Shown here in pieces: positions 16,261 to 28,247 of a stretch of DNA of 64,000 nt. Position 1 is the stretch's first letter, and each line of letters starts with the position of its first letter. The DNA comes from Sphingomonas sp. (GTDB lineage: Bacteria; Pseudomonadota; Alphaproteobacteria; Sphingomonadales; Sphingomonadaceae): the NCBI GenBank assembly GCA_013001055.1, contig JABDNH010000019.1:1-64000 (forward strand), given 5' to 3'. A program made the position numbers and the translations under genes. The notes under the pieces are model-generated. The model worked only from the letters and a program-made list of their open reading frames with translations, did not search any database and was not told the DNA's origin.

Positions 16261-16776
16261 CTAAAGCGGCTTTTCCATCACGATAAATTCGAGATCGTTG
16301 CGCTTGGGCAGCCCGAAGCGCGGATCGTGCATCGGAAACGGGCGCGTGTCCCCCGTATCGACATAGCCCTGTCGCGCATACCAGGCGATCAGCTCGTCGC
16401 GCTGGCGGATAACCTGGCATTCCATGACGGTGGCGCCGAACGACCGCGCGGCGTCTTCGCCCGCTGCCAGCAACTGTCGCCCAAGCCCGACGGCCTGGTG
16501 CTTCGGATCGATGGTCAGCATACCGAAATAGGCACGCCCATCGCTCTTGTCGGCGACCAGGATCGAACCGACGAGCGCGTCTCCTTGGCGCATGACGAGC
16601 ATATGCTGCGAGGGATCGCCAACAATGTCGGCGAGTTCGCGAGCGTCGGTGCGTTGGCCGCCCAGCAGGTCGGCTTCGGTCGTCCAGCCGACCTTCGAGC
16701 TTTCGCCCCGGTATGCGCTTTCGACCAGCTGGTGGAGGCTGGCGATATCATCGGACGAGGCGCGTTCGATCTTCAT
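16261..16776 (-). CDS. GNAT family N-acetyltransferase
   Basis: A 171-residue single GNAT domain. The acetyl-CoA-binding motif A is LTIDPKHQAVGLGRQLLAAGEDAARSFGA (Q/RxxGxG/A at about 105-112). Motif B is MECQVIRQRDELIAWYARQGYVDTGD, where the tyrosine of WYARQGY is the usual catalytic or CoA-contacting residue. The N-terminus MKIERASSDDIASLHQLVESAYRGE is standard. The acceptor substrate is unknown. I use the ATG at 16776; ATGs at 16788 and 16797 would add up to seven residues outside the domain. Confidence 0.87.
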   Translation of the reverse strand: MKIERASSDDIASLHQLVESAYRGESSKVGWTTEADLLGGQRTDARELADIVGDPSQHMLVMRQGDALVGSILVADKSDGRAYFGMLTIDPKHQAVGLGRQLLAAGEDAARSFGATVMECQVIRQRDELIAWYARQGYVDTGDTRPFPMHDPRFGLPKRNDLEFIVMEKPL

Positions 16777-16791
16777 TGCCCGATCCATGAC

Positions 16792-16824
16792 ACACAAAAG
16801 CCCGCCCGGAAATGCCGGACGGGC
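16792..16824 (-). terminator. Rho-independent terminator of the cold-shock gene
   Basis: Downstream of the cold-shock stop on the minus strand, GCCCGTCCGG and CCGGGCGGGC pair over ten positions (one G-U pair) around a short loop between 16824 and 16800. CTTTTGTGTG follows. It separates this gene from the GNAT gene. Confidence 0.75.
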
Positions 16825-16851
16825 CCTTGGTGATTCGCTCGTGAAAGCCCG

Positions 16852-17703
16852 CTAGCTGGAAGGCTTTAGGTTCACCGCAGCATATTTACCGCGCTGGTCT
16901 ACCTCCAGGTCGAATTCAAACCGGTCGCCTTCATTGATCGAAGGAATGCCGGCACGCTCGACCGCGCTGATATGCACGAAAGCATCAGGCTGGCCGTCAT
17001 CGCGCTGGATGAAACCAAAGCCCTTCATCGCGTTGAAGAACTTGACCGTGCCGGTCGCGGTTTCGCCGGTCAGTTCGCGCTTGTTGAAGCCGCCACCGCC
17101 TGCGCCGGCACCGGCACCGGCGCCACCGCCGCCGCCGCCGCGCTCGACAGCCATCGGCTCGCCTTCGATGACCAGATTGGTCGCCGAAACGCGGCCGCCG
17201 CGATCAACCAGCGTGAATTCGAGCGGCTGCCCATCTGCCAGATCGGTAAGCCCGGCCGCTTCCACGGCGCTGATGTGGACGAAGACATCTTCGCCGCCAT
17301 CTTCGCGCACGATGAAGCCGAAGCCCTTCTGCGGATTGAAAAATTTTACCTGGCCCTTGCCTTCGCCAACAACCTGCGGGGGCATGCCGCCGCCACCGCC
17401 GCCGCGATAGCCGCCACCACCACCGCCGCCGCCGCGATAGCCACCGCCACCGCCACCGCGGTCTTGGTATCCACCGCCGCCGCCGCCGCCATAGCCGCCA
17501 CTGCGGTCCTGGTAGCCACCGCCACCACCGCCATAACCGCCACCGCCGCCGCGATTGTCACCGCCGCCACCGCCGCGGTAACCACCGCCGCCGCGATCCT
17601 GATATCCCTGATCCTGGAAAGGAGGTGTCTCCTCGAACATAGCGTCGCGCTTGTCGCGACCCCGTCCACCACGGTCGCCTTTGCGCCCTCTATCGTAACC
17701 CAT
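16852..17703 (-). CDS. Cold-shock protein with two CSDs and a long Gly-rich disordered region
   Basis: A 283-residue RNA/ssDNA-binding protein. A basic N-terminus (MGYDRGRKGDRGGRGRDKRD) is followed by a Gly-rich region with repeated YQDRGGGG and YRGGGGG units (about 35-106). CSD1 (115-180) has the RNP1-like KGFGFIVRE and RNP2-like VFVHISA. A second Gly/Ala linker precedes CSD2 (214-280) with KGFGFIQRD and AFVHISA. Both domains keep the aromatic nucleic-acid-binding residues. Tandem-CSD proteins occur in many Alphaproteobacteria; the RGG/YGG-type tail resembles eukaryotic RNA-binding proteins that form condensates. The start at MGYDRGR is chosen by family resemblance; the frame is open up to 17808. 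Confidence 0.88.
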   Translation of the reverse strand: MGYDRGRKGDRGGRGRDKRDAMFEETPPFQDQGYQDRGGGGYRGGGGGDNRGGGGGYGGGGGGYQDRSGGYGGGGGGGYQDRGGGGGGYRGGGGGGGGYRGGGGGGMPPQVVGEGKGQVKFFNPQKGFGFIVREDGGEDVFVHISAVEAAGLTDLADGQPLEFTLVDRGGRVSATNLVIEGEPMAVERGGGGGGAGAGAGAGGGGFNKRELTGETATGTVKFFNAMKGFGFIQRDDGQPDAFVHISAVERAGIPSINEGDRFEFDLEVDQRGKYAAVNLKPSS

Positions 17704-17887
17704 GTCGTCCCAACTGTATTCGCCCCCAACTAGTATCGAATGATCCGGCCGGGCCGAAGTAACCGGAACATCCATGCACGAAAGAACGACGCGCACATTC
17801 GCATTCATACAGGAAAAACGTGGCTTATCCTAGCGATTCCTCTTGGGGTGGGCTAAGCGCCGCCTAAGCGAACTTCAGGAGCAATGC

Positions 17888-18508
17888 ATGGCAGTTCATT
17901 TTCACGAGGAGGACCTGCCCGGCGAGGTGACCTTCAATGACGGTCCGATCGCGGTGGATACAGAGGCGATGGGCCTTCATCCGGGTCGGGATCGTCTGTG
18001 CCTGGTGCAGCTTTCCGATGGCGGCGCAGACGAACATCTCGTGCGCTTCGGCCCTGACAGCGATTATGCCGCCCCCAACCTGAAAAAGCTTCTGGGCGAT
18101 CCGAATCGCCTGAAACTTTATCACTTCGCGCGATTCGATATCGCGATCATGCAGCATTATCTCGGGATCATGGCCGCGCCACTTTATTGCACCCGCACCG
18201 CCAGCCGCCTCGTCCGCACCTACACCGATCGTCACGGCCTCAAGGAGCTGGTGAAGGAGATGCTGGGAGGCGACATCAGCAAGCAACAGCAATCGAGCGA
18301 CTGGGGCCGCCCCGAATTGTCCGACGCGCAGCGCGAATATGCGGCGAGCGACGTTCGCTTCCTTCATCGTTTGAAGGACGAATTTGACAGGCGCCTCGCT
18401 CGCGAAGGTCGCACCGATCTGGCGCAAGCCTGTTTCGAGTTCCTGCCGACCCGGGCACGCCTCGATCTGGCCGGCTGGGACGAAACCGACATTTTCGCGC
18501 ACAGCTAG
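17888..18508 (+). CDS. Ribonuclease D-type 3'-5' exonuclease
   Basis: A 206-residue DEDD exonuclease domain without the C-terminal HRDC domains of full RNase D. Exo I is GPIAVDTEAMGL (DxE), Exo II is LKLYHFARFDIAIMQHYLG, and Exo III is DAQREYAASDVRFLHRL (YxxxD, the DEDDy subtype). Such short forms are common in Alphaproteobacteria and are involved in structured RNA 3' processing in the cytoplasm. The ATG at 17888 (MAVHFHEEDLPGEV) has AGGAG nearby. It is followed nine bases later by lptC and may share its transcript. Confidence 0.9.
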   Translation: MAVHFHEEDLPGEVTFNDGPIAVDTEAMGLHPGRDRLCLVQLSDGGADEHLVRFGPDSDYAAPNLKKLLGDPNRLKLYHFARFDIAIMQHYLGIMAAPLYCTRTASRLVRTYTDRHGLKELVKEMLGGDISKQQQSSDWGRPELSDAQREYAASDVRFLHRLKDEFDRRLAREGRTDLAQACFEFLPTRARLDLAGWDETDIFAHS

Positions 18509-18517
18509 GACGAGGCA

Positions 18518-19156
18518 GTGAGCCGGCAGGCAGATCGAGAACGCGCACAAAAAAGAGGCTGGGCCGTGCCCGGCGGTCGCTTCGACGCAGTCATCAGGAT
18601 TGCCAAGATCGCACTGCCGGCAATGGGTGTACTGCTTCTTTTTGCGCTGTTGCTGGCACCCCTCGCCAAGGACAGCGAAGTCAGCTTCATCCTCGACAAG
18701 GAAGAAGTCGATCAGGCCGATGAACGACTGCGAGTTGAAAAGGCGCGCTATCGCGGCGAAGACAATAAGGGCCAACCATTCGAGATCGTCGCCGATCGGG
18801 CCATCCAAGAAACCAGCGCTGAGCAGGTAGTGCAGATCCGGGGTATGTCGGCCGCGCTCATGATGGACAGCGGCGACCTTCGTGTCACCGCGCCGCGCGG
18901 TCGCTATGACATCGAGGGCGAAGAGATCTTGATTGATGGACCGCTGCAGGTTCGCGGGCCCGATGGCTACCGTCTCGACACGCGCGACGTGCGCATCGAT
19001 CTCGATACGCGAACGCTCGAAAGTCGTGCCGGAGTCGAAGGTGCGATGCGACTGGGCCGCTTCGAAGCCGGGCGGCTGGAAGCCGACCTGGACGCGCGTA
19101 CCGTGACACTTTCCGGTGGCGCACGCTTGAAAATCGAACAAGGTGCGGTCAGATAA
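18518..19156 (+). CDS. lptC: LPS export ABC transporter periplasmic protein LptC
   Basis: A 212-residue bitopic protein starting at a GTG. One TM helix (about residues 28-47, IAKIALPAMGVLLLFALLLAPLA) anchors a periplasmic beta-jellyroll domain with regularly spaced strands (RYRGEDNKGQPFEIVADRA; GDLRVTAPRGRYDIEGEEILIDG). LptC links the LptBFG transporter to the LptA bridge. Gene order lptC-lptA-lptB-rpoN is the classical proteobacterial arrangement and makes the assignment firm despite low primary conservation. Confidence 0.9.
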   Translation: MSRQADRERAQKRGWAVPGGRFDAVIRIAKIALPAMGVLLLFALLLAPLAKDSEVSFILDKEEVDQADERLRVEKARYRGEDNKGQPFEIVADRAIQETSAEQVVQIRGMSAALMMDSGDLRVTAPRGRYDIEGEEILIDGPLQVRGPDGYRLDTRDVRIDLDTRTLESRAGVEGAMRLGRFEAGRLEADLDARTVTLSGGARLKIEQGAVR

Positions 19157-19161
19157 GCAAC

Positions 19162-19686
19162 ATGCATGCCAAGATGATCCTCGCCGTCACACTTGCCGGA
19201 CTAGCCGCCGCGGCTTCCGCGCAGTCGCAGGATCGCAGTTCGGTGCTGGGCGGGCACGATATCAATGCGCCTGTCGATGTGGCCGCCGATCGCGTCGAAG
19301 TTCAGGAGCGCGACGATCGTGCCTTATTCGTGGGCAACGTGGTGGTTCGCCAGGGCTCGCTGACGCTGAGCACGGCGCGGCTTCGTCTGGCCTACTCCAG
19401 CAATGCCGGACTCGAGATCGACCGGCTCGACGCCTCGGGCGGGGTGACGGTGCGATCGGGTGACGAGGCCGCACGCTCCGACTTTGCCGTCTACGATCTC
19501 GACCGGCGTATCATCACTATGATCGGTAACGTGCGGTTGACCCAGTCGCGCAATACCATCCAGGGATCGCGCCTCACGATCGACCTTGAAAGCGGCCGTG
19601 CCGTCATGGACGGCGGTCCGCGCGGGGTCGAAGGCACTGGCGGGCGCGTGACCGGCACCTTTACCGTCCCGCAGCGCCGCGACTGA
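19162..19686 (+). CDS. lptA: LPS transport periplasmic protein LptA (OstA-like)
   Basis: A 174-residue periplasmic protein with signal peptide (AVTLAGLAAAASAQ, cleavage near residue 21) and an OstA/LptA beta-jellyroll: PVDVAADRVEVQERDDRALFVGNVVVRQGSLTLSTARL, then RSDFAVYDLDRRIITMIGNVRLTQSRNTIQGSRLTIDLESG. LptA subunits stack to form the bridge that carries lipopolysaccharide (glycosphingolipid in sphingomonads lacking LPS) to the outer membrane. It starts five bases after lptC and its stop overlaps the lptB start (TGATG), which indicates coupled translation. Confidence 0.92.
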   Translation: MHAKMILAVTLAGLAAAASAQSQDRSSVLGGHDINAPVDVAADRVEVQERDDRALFVGNVVVRQGSLTLSTARLRLAYSSNAGLEIDRLDASGGVTVRSGDEAARSDFAVYDLDRRIITMIGNVRLTQSRNTIQGSRLTIDLESGRAVMDGGPRGVEGTGGRVTGTFTVPQRRD

Positions 19687-20468
19687 TGGCCGACGTGGAC
19701 AGCGCCGTTCGCACCGACCTCTCGGAAGTGCCCGAAGAGGTCGAGACACGCGGCCTCAAGGTCGTTTCCATCGCCAAAAGCTATGACAAGAAGGTCGTGC
19801 TCAAGGATGTGTCGATGGCAGTCGCGCGCGGCGAAGTCGTCGGCCTTCTTGGCCCCAATGGCGCGGGCAAGACGACCAGTTTCTATTCGGTCATGGGGCT
19901 GGTGAAGCCCGATGCCGGTCGCATTATCCTCGACGGCAACGACATTACCGGGCTCCCGATGTATCGCCGCGCGATCCTGGGGCTTGGCTATCTGCCGCAG
20001 GAAACCTCGATCTTCCGCGGCCTGACGGTCGAGCAGAACATCCTGTCCGTGCTGGAAATTGCCGAACCAGACCGCGATGCGCGTGAACGACGGCTCGACC
20101 AGCTGCTCGACGAATTCGGCCTGACCGGGCTTCGTGACAGCCCTGCAATGGCGCTGTCGGGTGGCGAGCGTCGCCGTGCGGAAATCGCCCGCGCGCTAGC
20201 CGCGAACCCGTCGATCATGCTGCTCGATGAACCATTTGCGGGCATCGACCCGCTATCCATCAGCGATATTCGCGATCTCATCGTCGAGCTCAAGAGCCGC
20301 GACATTGGCGTTCTGATCACCGACCACAATGTCCGCGAAACGCTCGAGATCGTCGATCGCGCCTGTATCATCTATGATGGGCAGGTGTTGTTCCAGGGCA
20401 CTCCACAGGACCTCGTCGCCGACCAAGAGGTCAGACGCCTTTATTTGGGCGAAAGTTTTGCCCTTTAG
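19686..20468 (+). CDS. lptB: LPS export ABC transporter ATP-binding protein LptB
   Basis: A 260-residue ABC ATPase. Walker A is GPNGAGKTT (about residue 57), the Q-loop is LGYLPQETSIFRGLTVEQN (the LptB-typical LPQE.SIFR), the signature is ALSGGERRRAEIARAL, Walker B is SIMLLDEPFAGIDP, and the H-loop is LITDHNVRETL. The N-terminal 20 residues are an extra polar extension compared with E. coli LptB. It powers export of glycolipid from the inner membrane with LptFG, which are not in this window. Confidence 0.97.
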   Translation: MADVDSAVRTDLSEVPEEVETRGLKVVSIAKSYDKKVVLKDVSMAVARGEVVGLLGPNGAGKTTSFYSVMGLVKPDAGRIILDGNDITGLPMYRRAILGLGYLPQETSIFRGLTVEQNILSVLEIAEPDRDARERRLDQLLDEFGLTGLRDSPAMALSGGERRRAEIARALAANPSIMLLDEPFAGIDPLSISDIRDLIVELKSRDIGVLITDHNVRETLEIVDRACIIYDGQVLFQGTPQDLVADQEVRRLYLGESFAL

Positions 20469-20477
20469 GACGATCCC

Positions 20478-21914
20478 ATGGGTTTAGGTCCGCGTCTCGA
20501 TATTCGCCAATCGCAACAGCTGGTCATGACCCAGCAATTGCAGCAGGCGATCAAGCTGCTCGCGCTGTCCAGCCTCGAAGTCGAAACCGTCATCGCCGAG
20601 GAGTTGGCCAAGAACCCGTTGCTCGAAGTCGAACGTGACGATCCCGGGGAAGATCGCACCGACATCGGCGACGCCGCCGAAGACCGGCCCGATAACGACG
20701 ACAGCCTCGATCATTTCGGTGACGGTGAAGGAGCGCTCGACTACGATTCCAATGAGGCGGCTTACGAGACCGATAGCGTTGCCGACCTCCCCATGGCCGA
20801 GGCCGGAGAAGCGTTTGACTTCGACCGGCTTGAATATCGCGCGCACAGCCTGGCTGAGCATCTGTCCGATCAGGTCGTCGGCATCGGCGGCGAGGCGGGG
20901 CGCATTGTCGAAGCGATCATCCTTGAACTGCGTGACACCGGCTATCTGGAAACGCCGCTCGAGATCATCGCCATGTCGCTGGAGGTGTCCGTCGAGGCTG
21001 TAGAAACGGCGCTAGGCGTAGTGCAATCGCTGGAGCCCGCTGGCGTAGGCGCGCGCAACCTTGGCGAATGTCTGGCGCTGCAAGCCAAGGCCGCCGATCG
21101 CTACGATCCTGCCATGGCGCGACTGATCGAGAACCTGGGATTGCTTGCTAAGGGCCGGATGAACGATCTTCGGCGCATTTGCGGGGTCGACGAGGAAGAT
21201 CTTGCCGACATGGTGCGCGAACTACGCGCCTACGATCCAAAGCCCGGCTGCGCATTTTCGGAACGGCCCGCCGAGGACATCACGCCCGACGTCTTCGTGC
21301 GCGAGAGCAAGAAGGGCTGGAGCGTCGAGCTCAATCCCGATGCCCTGCCGCGAGTCCTTGTGAACCGACAGTATCACGCCGAGCTCAAGGCCGGCGCCGA
21401 AGACAAGGACAGCAAGACGTGGCTGGCCGACCACCTCGCCAGCGCCAATTGGCTGGTAAAGGCGCTCGACCAGCGCGCGCAGACGATCGTCAAGACCGTG
21501 ATGGAGATCGTCAAGCAACAGGAAGGTTTCTTCCGCGAGGGCGTCGGCGCGCTCAAACCGCTGACCTTGGCGACCGTCGCGGAGGCGATCGACATGCATG
21601 AGTCTACCGTCAGCCGCGTTACCACGAACAAATATCTGATCTGCGATCGCGGCATGTTCGAACTCAAATATTTCTTCTCGTCTGGGGTCGCAGCCGCCGA
21701 TAGCGACGAAGGGGCATCGGCAGTCGCGGTGAAGGCGGCGATCAAGAAATTGATCGATGAAGAGGATAAGATCCTTTCGGACGATGCGCTGGTGCGCGCG
21801 CTCAAGGACCAAGGCTACGATCTGGCCCGTCGCACCGTTGCCAAATATCGTGAATCGATGGGCATCGGCTCGAGCGTGCAGCGCCGCCGCCAGCGCAAAA
21901 TGGCGGGTGGTTAG
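20478..21914 (+). CDS. rpoN: RNA polymerase sigma-54 factor
   Basis: A 478-residue RpoN. Region I is glutamine- and leucine-rich (LDIRQSQQLVMTQQLQQAIKLLALSSLEVE), region II is acidic (about 50-110), and region III contains the core-binding domain and an HTH (HESTVSRVTTNKYL). The invariant RpoN box ARRTVAKYRE lies near the end (about 460-469). Sigma-54 directs activator-dependent transcription from -24/-12 promoters. The ATG is ten bases after lptB. The usual downstream hpf and ptsN genes are missing; a convergent gene overlaps the stop codon by four bases. Confidence 0.97.
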   Translation: MGLGPRLDIRQSQQLVMTQQLQQAIKLLALSSLEVETVIAEELAKNPLLEVERDDPGEDRTDIGDAAEDRPDNDDSLDHFGDGEGALDYDSNEAAYETDSVADLPMAEAGEAFDFDRLEYRAHSLAEHLSDQVVGIGGEAGRIVEAIILELRDTGYLETPLEIIAMSLEVSVEAVETALGVVQSLEPAGVGARNLGECLALQAKAADRYDPAMARLIENLGLLAKGRMNDLRRICGVDEEDLADMVRELRAYDPKPGCAFSERPAEDITPDVFVRESKKGWSVELNPDALPRVLVNRQYHAELKAGAEDKDSKTWLADHLASANWLVKALDQRAQTIVKTVMEIVKQQEGFFREGVGALKPLTLATVAEAIDMHESTVSRVTTNKYLICDRGMFELKYFFSSGVAAADSDEGASAVAVKAAIKKLIDEEDKILSDDALVRALKDQGYDLARRTVAKYRESMGIGSSVQRRRQRKMAGG

Positions 21915-22669
21915 AGCTTCAGTCGCGCCCAGATTGGCAGGTGATCGCTCGCAGCATGGGCCAGCGCACTGCGGTGTACGCCATGATCTTCGATGTCGAT
22001 CGCCCTATCGATGAAAATGCGGTCGAGCGAGGCGACGGGCTTACGGCTATGATAGGTCGGAAGGACCGAACATGTGCGGAAACGCGGCAGGAACGCATCG
22101 AGGCAGTTGGGACCTGTCGACCATTCGTTGGTATCGCCCATGATGACCGTGGGCATGGGCTCACGCGCCTTGATCGCCGCGATGATCGCCTCGACCTGGC
22201 GCAAGCGATAAAGCCCGCTCAGATCGAGATGCATGCCGATTGCCCGTATCGGCCCCGACGCCGTTCTCAGCTCCGCCATTACCGCGCCGCGCGGCTCCAA
22301 GGTTGGCAGGTCGAGCGCTTGCGCATGCATGACGTCGACGTCCCGGCGCACCAGGATTGCGTTGCCGTGCCATCCCAGATTGCGCGTATCGAGCCGTTCG
22401 AGCAGGGGACGGGTCAAATTGTGATCGGGAAGGAGGTCGAGCAACTTGGGATGGCGCACATCAAAATCGATCGCCTGCCATTGGCCATGTTCATCGATAA
22501 GATTGTGCGGCACCGCTGCACCGCGCGTGCCGACCCGCTTGTCGGCTTCTTGCAGCGCGATGATATCGGGCCCGATTTCTGACAAGACATCGAGAATACG
22601 CTGCGGATCGCGTTTGCGATCGGTGCCGATCGCCTTGCGTATATTGAAGGAGGCTACGGTAAGCTGCAC
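21911..22669 (-). CDS. Endonuclease/exonuclease/phosphatase family protein
   Basis: A 252-residue EEP-fold hydrolase. It starts MQLTVASFNIRKAIG, with the conserved asparagine. Then come DIIALQEADKR (metal-binding glutamate), AIGMHLDLSG (catalytic histidine), TVIMGDTNEWS (D-x-N) and HAASDHLPIWARLKL (terminal SDH). All catalytic elements of the DNase I-like family are intact. The substrate may be a nucleic acid or a phosphoester; it has no leader and is predicted cytoplasmic. Its stop overlaps the rpoN stop by four bases. Confidence 0.9.
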   Translation of the reverse strand: MQLTVASFNIRKAIGTDRKRDPQRILDVLSEIGPDIIALQEADKRVGTRGAAVPHNLIDEHGQWQAIDFDVRHPKLLDLLPDHNLTRPLLERLDTRNLGWHGNAILVRRDVDVMHAQALDLPTLEPRGAVMAELRTASGPIRAIGMHLDLSGLYRLRQVEAIIAAIKAREPMPTVIMGDTNEWSTGPNCLDAFLPRFRTCSVLPTYHSRKPVASLDRIFIDRAIDIEDHGVHRSALAHAASDHLPIWARLKL

Positions 22670-22721
22670 CGCTTCAATGTAGTCTGGAAAATCCGCAACG
22701 CCAGTCGCGCATACCTATGCA

Positions 22722-25625
<2,904 letters not shown>

Positions 25626-25695
25626 TTATAATTTCCAATGAGTTAAACTGGTCACCGCGCTCCGTTCTCGGCGCGCGTCAATGCCAATCACATAT

Positions 25696-25724
25696 GGGGA
25701 TGGGAAAAGGATTTTTCCATCCCC
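25696..25724. other. Strong hairpin in the gyrB/DUF2254 divergent region
   Basis: GGGGATGG-G-AAAA (25696-25708), loop GGA, TTTT-T-CCATCCCC (25712-25724): a 13-pair stem with one G-U pair and a three-base loop. A second small hairpin (ACCCC/GGGGGT, 25763-25778) follows. No T-tract lies beyond the outer stem, so it is not a classical terminator in either direction. It would be in the leader of the DUF2254 transcript if the promoter is upstream of it. Confidence 0.6.
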
Positions 25725-25834
25725 GGACAATGGCAGAATCTACCTGCAAAACCAAGCATATTACCCCTTTTAGGGGGTGGTGCGGCTCTGGTTGCTCGGT
25801 TTACGCGTTATGGGGACACAGGGAGATCAAAAAC

Positions 25835-27103
25835 ATGCCGCGATGGCGCTTTATCCTGACCCGACTGGTCGAACGAATCTGGTTTCGCGCTGCGCTGATT
25901 GCGGCGCTGTCCGTTGTCCTTGCGCTGGCTGCCGCGTTACTGGCGCCGCTCATACCCTACAAGCTCAGCCTCAGCATCGGGGCCAACGCAGTCGACGACA
26001 TCCTCACTATCCTGGCATCGTCGATGCTCGCCGTGACGACCTTCTCGCTGACCGCAATGGTGACGGCCTTTTCCGGTGCCGCTTCGCACATCACGCCGCG
26101 CGCGACCAAGTTGCTGATCGAGGACGCAACGGCGCAAAATGCGCTTTCGACATTTCTCGGCGGGTTCCTTTTTGCGATTGTCGGCATCATTGCCTTGTCG
26201 ACCGGCATCTATGGCGGGCAGGGGCGCGCGATTTTGTTTATCGGAACGATCCTCGTCATCGCGGTGATTGTGCTGACCTTGCTTAACTGGATAAGTCGCC
26301 TGGGCAATTTCGGACGCGTCCAAGACGCCATCGAACGCGTCGAAGCCAGGGCCATAAGCGCGCTCGACCATTATCCGGGACCGCGCCTGATCCTCCAAGA
26401 AGAGCGTCACCCCGACGCAGGGGCATGCATCGTAACCGCAAGCAAGACCGGCTATGTCGCTCACATCGACCGGTCGCAATTGAGCGAGGCTTCGGCCGAG
26501 GCGGGCGTGCAATTCACGCTTAGTGCGCCGGCCGGCACCTTTGTCGATCCGACTCGCCCGCTGGGTTGGTGCGACGGTTCGGTAGATGCGGAGCAGCTCG
26601 ATCGCATGCGCAATGCGGCGATCATCGAGCCGTCACGCGATTTCGATCAGGATCCACGCTTCGGCATGGTCGTCCTGGCGGAAATCGGCAGCCGTGCATT
26701 GTCTCCCGGCATCAACGATCCTGGCACGGCGATCGCGGTCCTGGTTGCCGGACAGCGTGTTCTCGACAGCTTTTCAAAGCTCGATGTCGACACAGTGGAG
26801 CGAGCGCCCCATGTCATCGATGCGCCGATCAGCTTCGAGGATATGGTGACCGATCTCGTCCTTCCCCTCGCACGTGACGGTGCGGGGATGTTCGAAGTGG
26901 GGATTCGCATGCAGCAGATGCTCGGTGCACTCGCCCAGCGAGTTCCGCAGGCGCGCGGCTGGTTACTGGACCTGGCGCAGCAAGCACTCGACCAGGCACG
27001 CGCCGCCATCGAGGACAAGCGCGCGCTGACCAGGGTGGAAGATGCACACCGCAGCGCATTTGCCGAAGCGCAAGTACCCCGGGATGTTGCCGAACGTGCC
27101 TAG
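25835..27103 (+). CDS. DUF2254 family membrane protein
   Basis: A 422-residue protein with an N-terminal membrane domain of about four helices (residues 18-40, 50-85, 105-130, 133-160; the [37 protein letters not shown] block is the family signature). A soluble C-terminal region follows with [23 protein letters not shown] and [24 protein letters not shown]2254 is widespread but uncharacterised. The ATG at 25835 is preceded by GGGAG; the in-frame extension to 25694 passes through hairpins and is rejected. Its stop overlaps that of recF. Confidence 0.88.
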   Translation: MPRWRFILTRLVERIWFRAALIAALSVVLALAAALLAPLIPYKLSLSIGANAVDDILTILASSMLAVTTFSLTAMVTAFSGAASHITPRATKLLIEDATAQNALSTFLGGFLFAIVGIIALSTGIYGGQGRAILFIGTILVIAVIVLTLLNWISRLGNFGRVQDAIERVEARAISALDHYPGPRLILQEERHPDAGACIVTASKTGYVAHIDRSQLSEASAEAGVQFTLSAPAGTFVDPTRPLGWCDGSVDAEQLDRMRNAAIIEPSRDFDQDPRFGMVVLAEIGSRALSPGINDPGTAIAVLVAGQRVLDSFSKLDVDTVERAPHVIDAPISFEDMVTDLVLPLARDGAGMFEVGIRMQQMLGALAQRVPQARGWLLDLAQQALDQARAAIEDKRALTRVEDAHRSAFAEAQVPRDVAERA

Positions 27104-28152
27104 CTGATCTGGCCTGCGGCGATAGTCAGTCGCGTGGCGTCGTCAATTCCGTCGAACAAAGCCGCCTCCGTGGCCGTCATCCACACCTGGCCATAGCCTT
27201 CCAGCCGCGCGAACAGAGCGGCCCGGCGGACCGGGTCGAGGTGCGCCGCGACTTCATCAAGCAACAGGACAGGCGGCGCACCGCGGCGATCTTCGACCAA
27301 AGCGGCGTGCGCGAGGAGCAACCCGATCAGCAGTCCTTTCTGCTCGCCGGTGGAAGAAAGGTGAGCTGGTTGGTTCTTGGCGGCGTGGTGAACGGCAAGG
27401 TCCTGGCGGTGCGGGCCGACCAACGTCCTTCCCGCCGCGCCATCGCGAGACCTTGAGTCGCGCAATGCGGCTTTGAGGTTTCCGCCATCCCAGCCCGAAA
27501 GCGCTAGCGACGCGTGGGGAAAGTCGTCCGCCGGGCTGGCCGCGATGGCGTCGCCCAACGCGGCGATGGTGCGCGCGCGTGCCTGGCCGAGCGCTTCACC
27601 ATGTTCCGCCATGCCGTTCTCGAGCGCGGCCAGCCATTCGGCATCCGCGGTGTCCGGTTCGGCGAGCAGCTTGTTGCGCGCGCGCATCGCCGCTTCATAG
27701 CGCGACACGTGATGGGCGTGTGATGGCTCTAAAGCCAGGACGAGTCGATCGAGGAAACGGCGGCGCGCACCGGCGCTGTCGGCGAACAGGCGATCCATCG
27801 CCGGAGTAAGCCATAGGACCGCGAGATAGTCGCCCAACCGGTTGGCCGCCGCCGCTTCGCCCTTGATACGCACCTTCTTGCGATCCGGGGCTGCGGGCGC
27901 AGTGCCGACACCGATAGCAACTTCATCCGCGAGCCGAGCGGCGACCGCAAAGCCGCCGTCGCCCTGCTGGCGCGCCATGTCGCGCAGCGGCGTGCCCCGC
28001 AGACCGCGGCCCGGCGCCAGCAACGACACCGCTTCAAGAATGTTGGTTTTGCCCGCCCCGTTATCGCCCGACAGCAGCACGAAGCCGGGTCCCGGTTCGA
28101 TCAGCGCGTCGGCATGATTGCGAAAATCGGTAAGGGCGAGACGAGTGAGCAT
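27100..28152 (-). CDS. recF: DNA replication/repair protein RecF
   Basis: A 350-residue SMC-like ATPase. The N-terminus [19 protein letters not shown] and Walker [18 protein letters not shown] are standard. The signature region [21 protein letters not shown] and Walker [14 protein letters not shown] follow, and the D-loop and Q-loop segments are recognisable. RecF loads RecOR at ssDNA gaps. The gene follows dnaN on the same strand after 95 bases and is convergent with the DUF2254 gene (four-base overlap). Confidence 0.96.
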   Translation of the reverse strand: MLTRLALTDFRNHADALIEPGPGFVLLSGDNGAGKTNILEAVSLLAPGRGLRGTPLRDMARQQGDGGFAVAARLADEVAIGVGTAPAAPDRKKVRIKGEAAAANRLGDYLAVLWLTPAMDRLFADSAGARRRFLDRLVLALEPSHAHHVSRYEAAMRARNKLLAEPDTADAEWLAALENGMAEHGEALGQARARTIAALGDAIAASPADDFPHASLALSGWDGGNLKAALRDSRSRDGAAGRTLVGPHRQDLAVHHAAKNQPAHLSSTGEQKGLLIGLLLAHAALVEDRRGAPPVLLLDEVAAHLDPVRRAALFARLEGYGQVWMTATEAALFDGIDDATRLTIAAGQIS

Positions 28153-28247
28153 TGGTGCAGCGCGCTAGCGCTCATAGGCTGGCTGCGGCATGCACGCACC
28201 TGGCACTGGGGCGCTTGCTTCGCTCCGCTGGCCCGGCACTGGGTGGA

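Noticed and set aside
17380-17600. Dense GCC/CCG repeats that look like a tandem-repeat array
   Set aside because: They are codons of the Gly-rich region of the cold-shock protein, with irregular units and no spacers, so not a CRISPR array or mobile repeat.
17864-19141. 425-codon minus-strand frame opposite rnd and lptC
   Set aside because: Both plus-strand genes are recognised families in a canonical order. The antisense frame resembles nothing.
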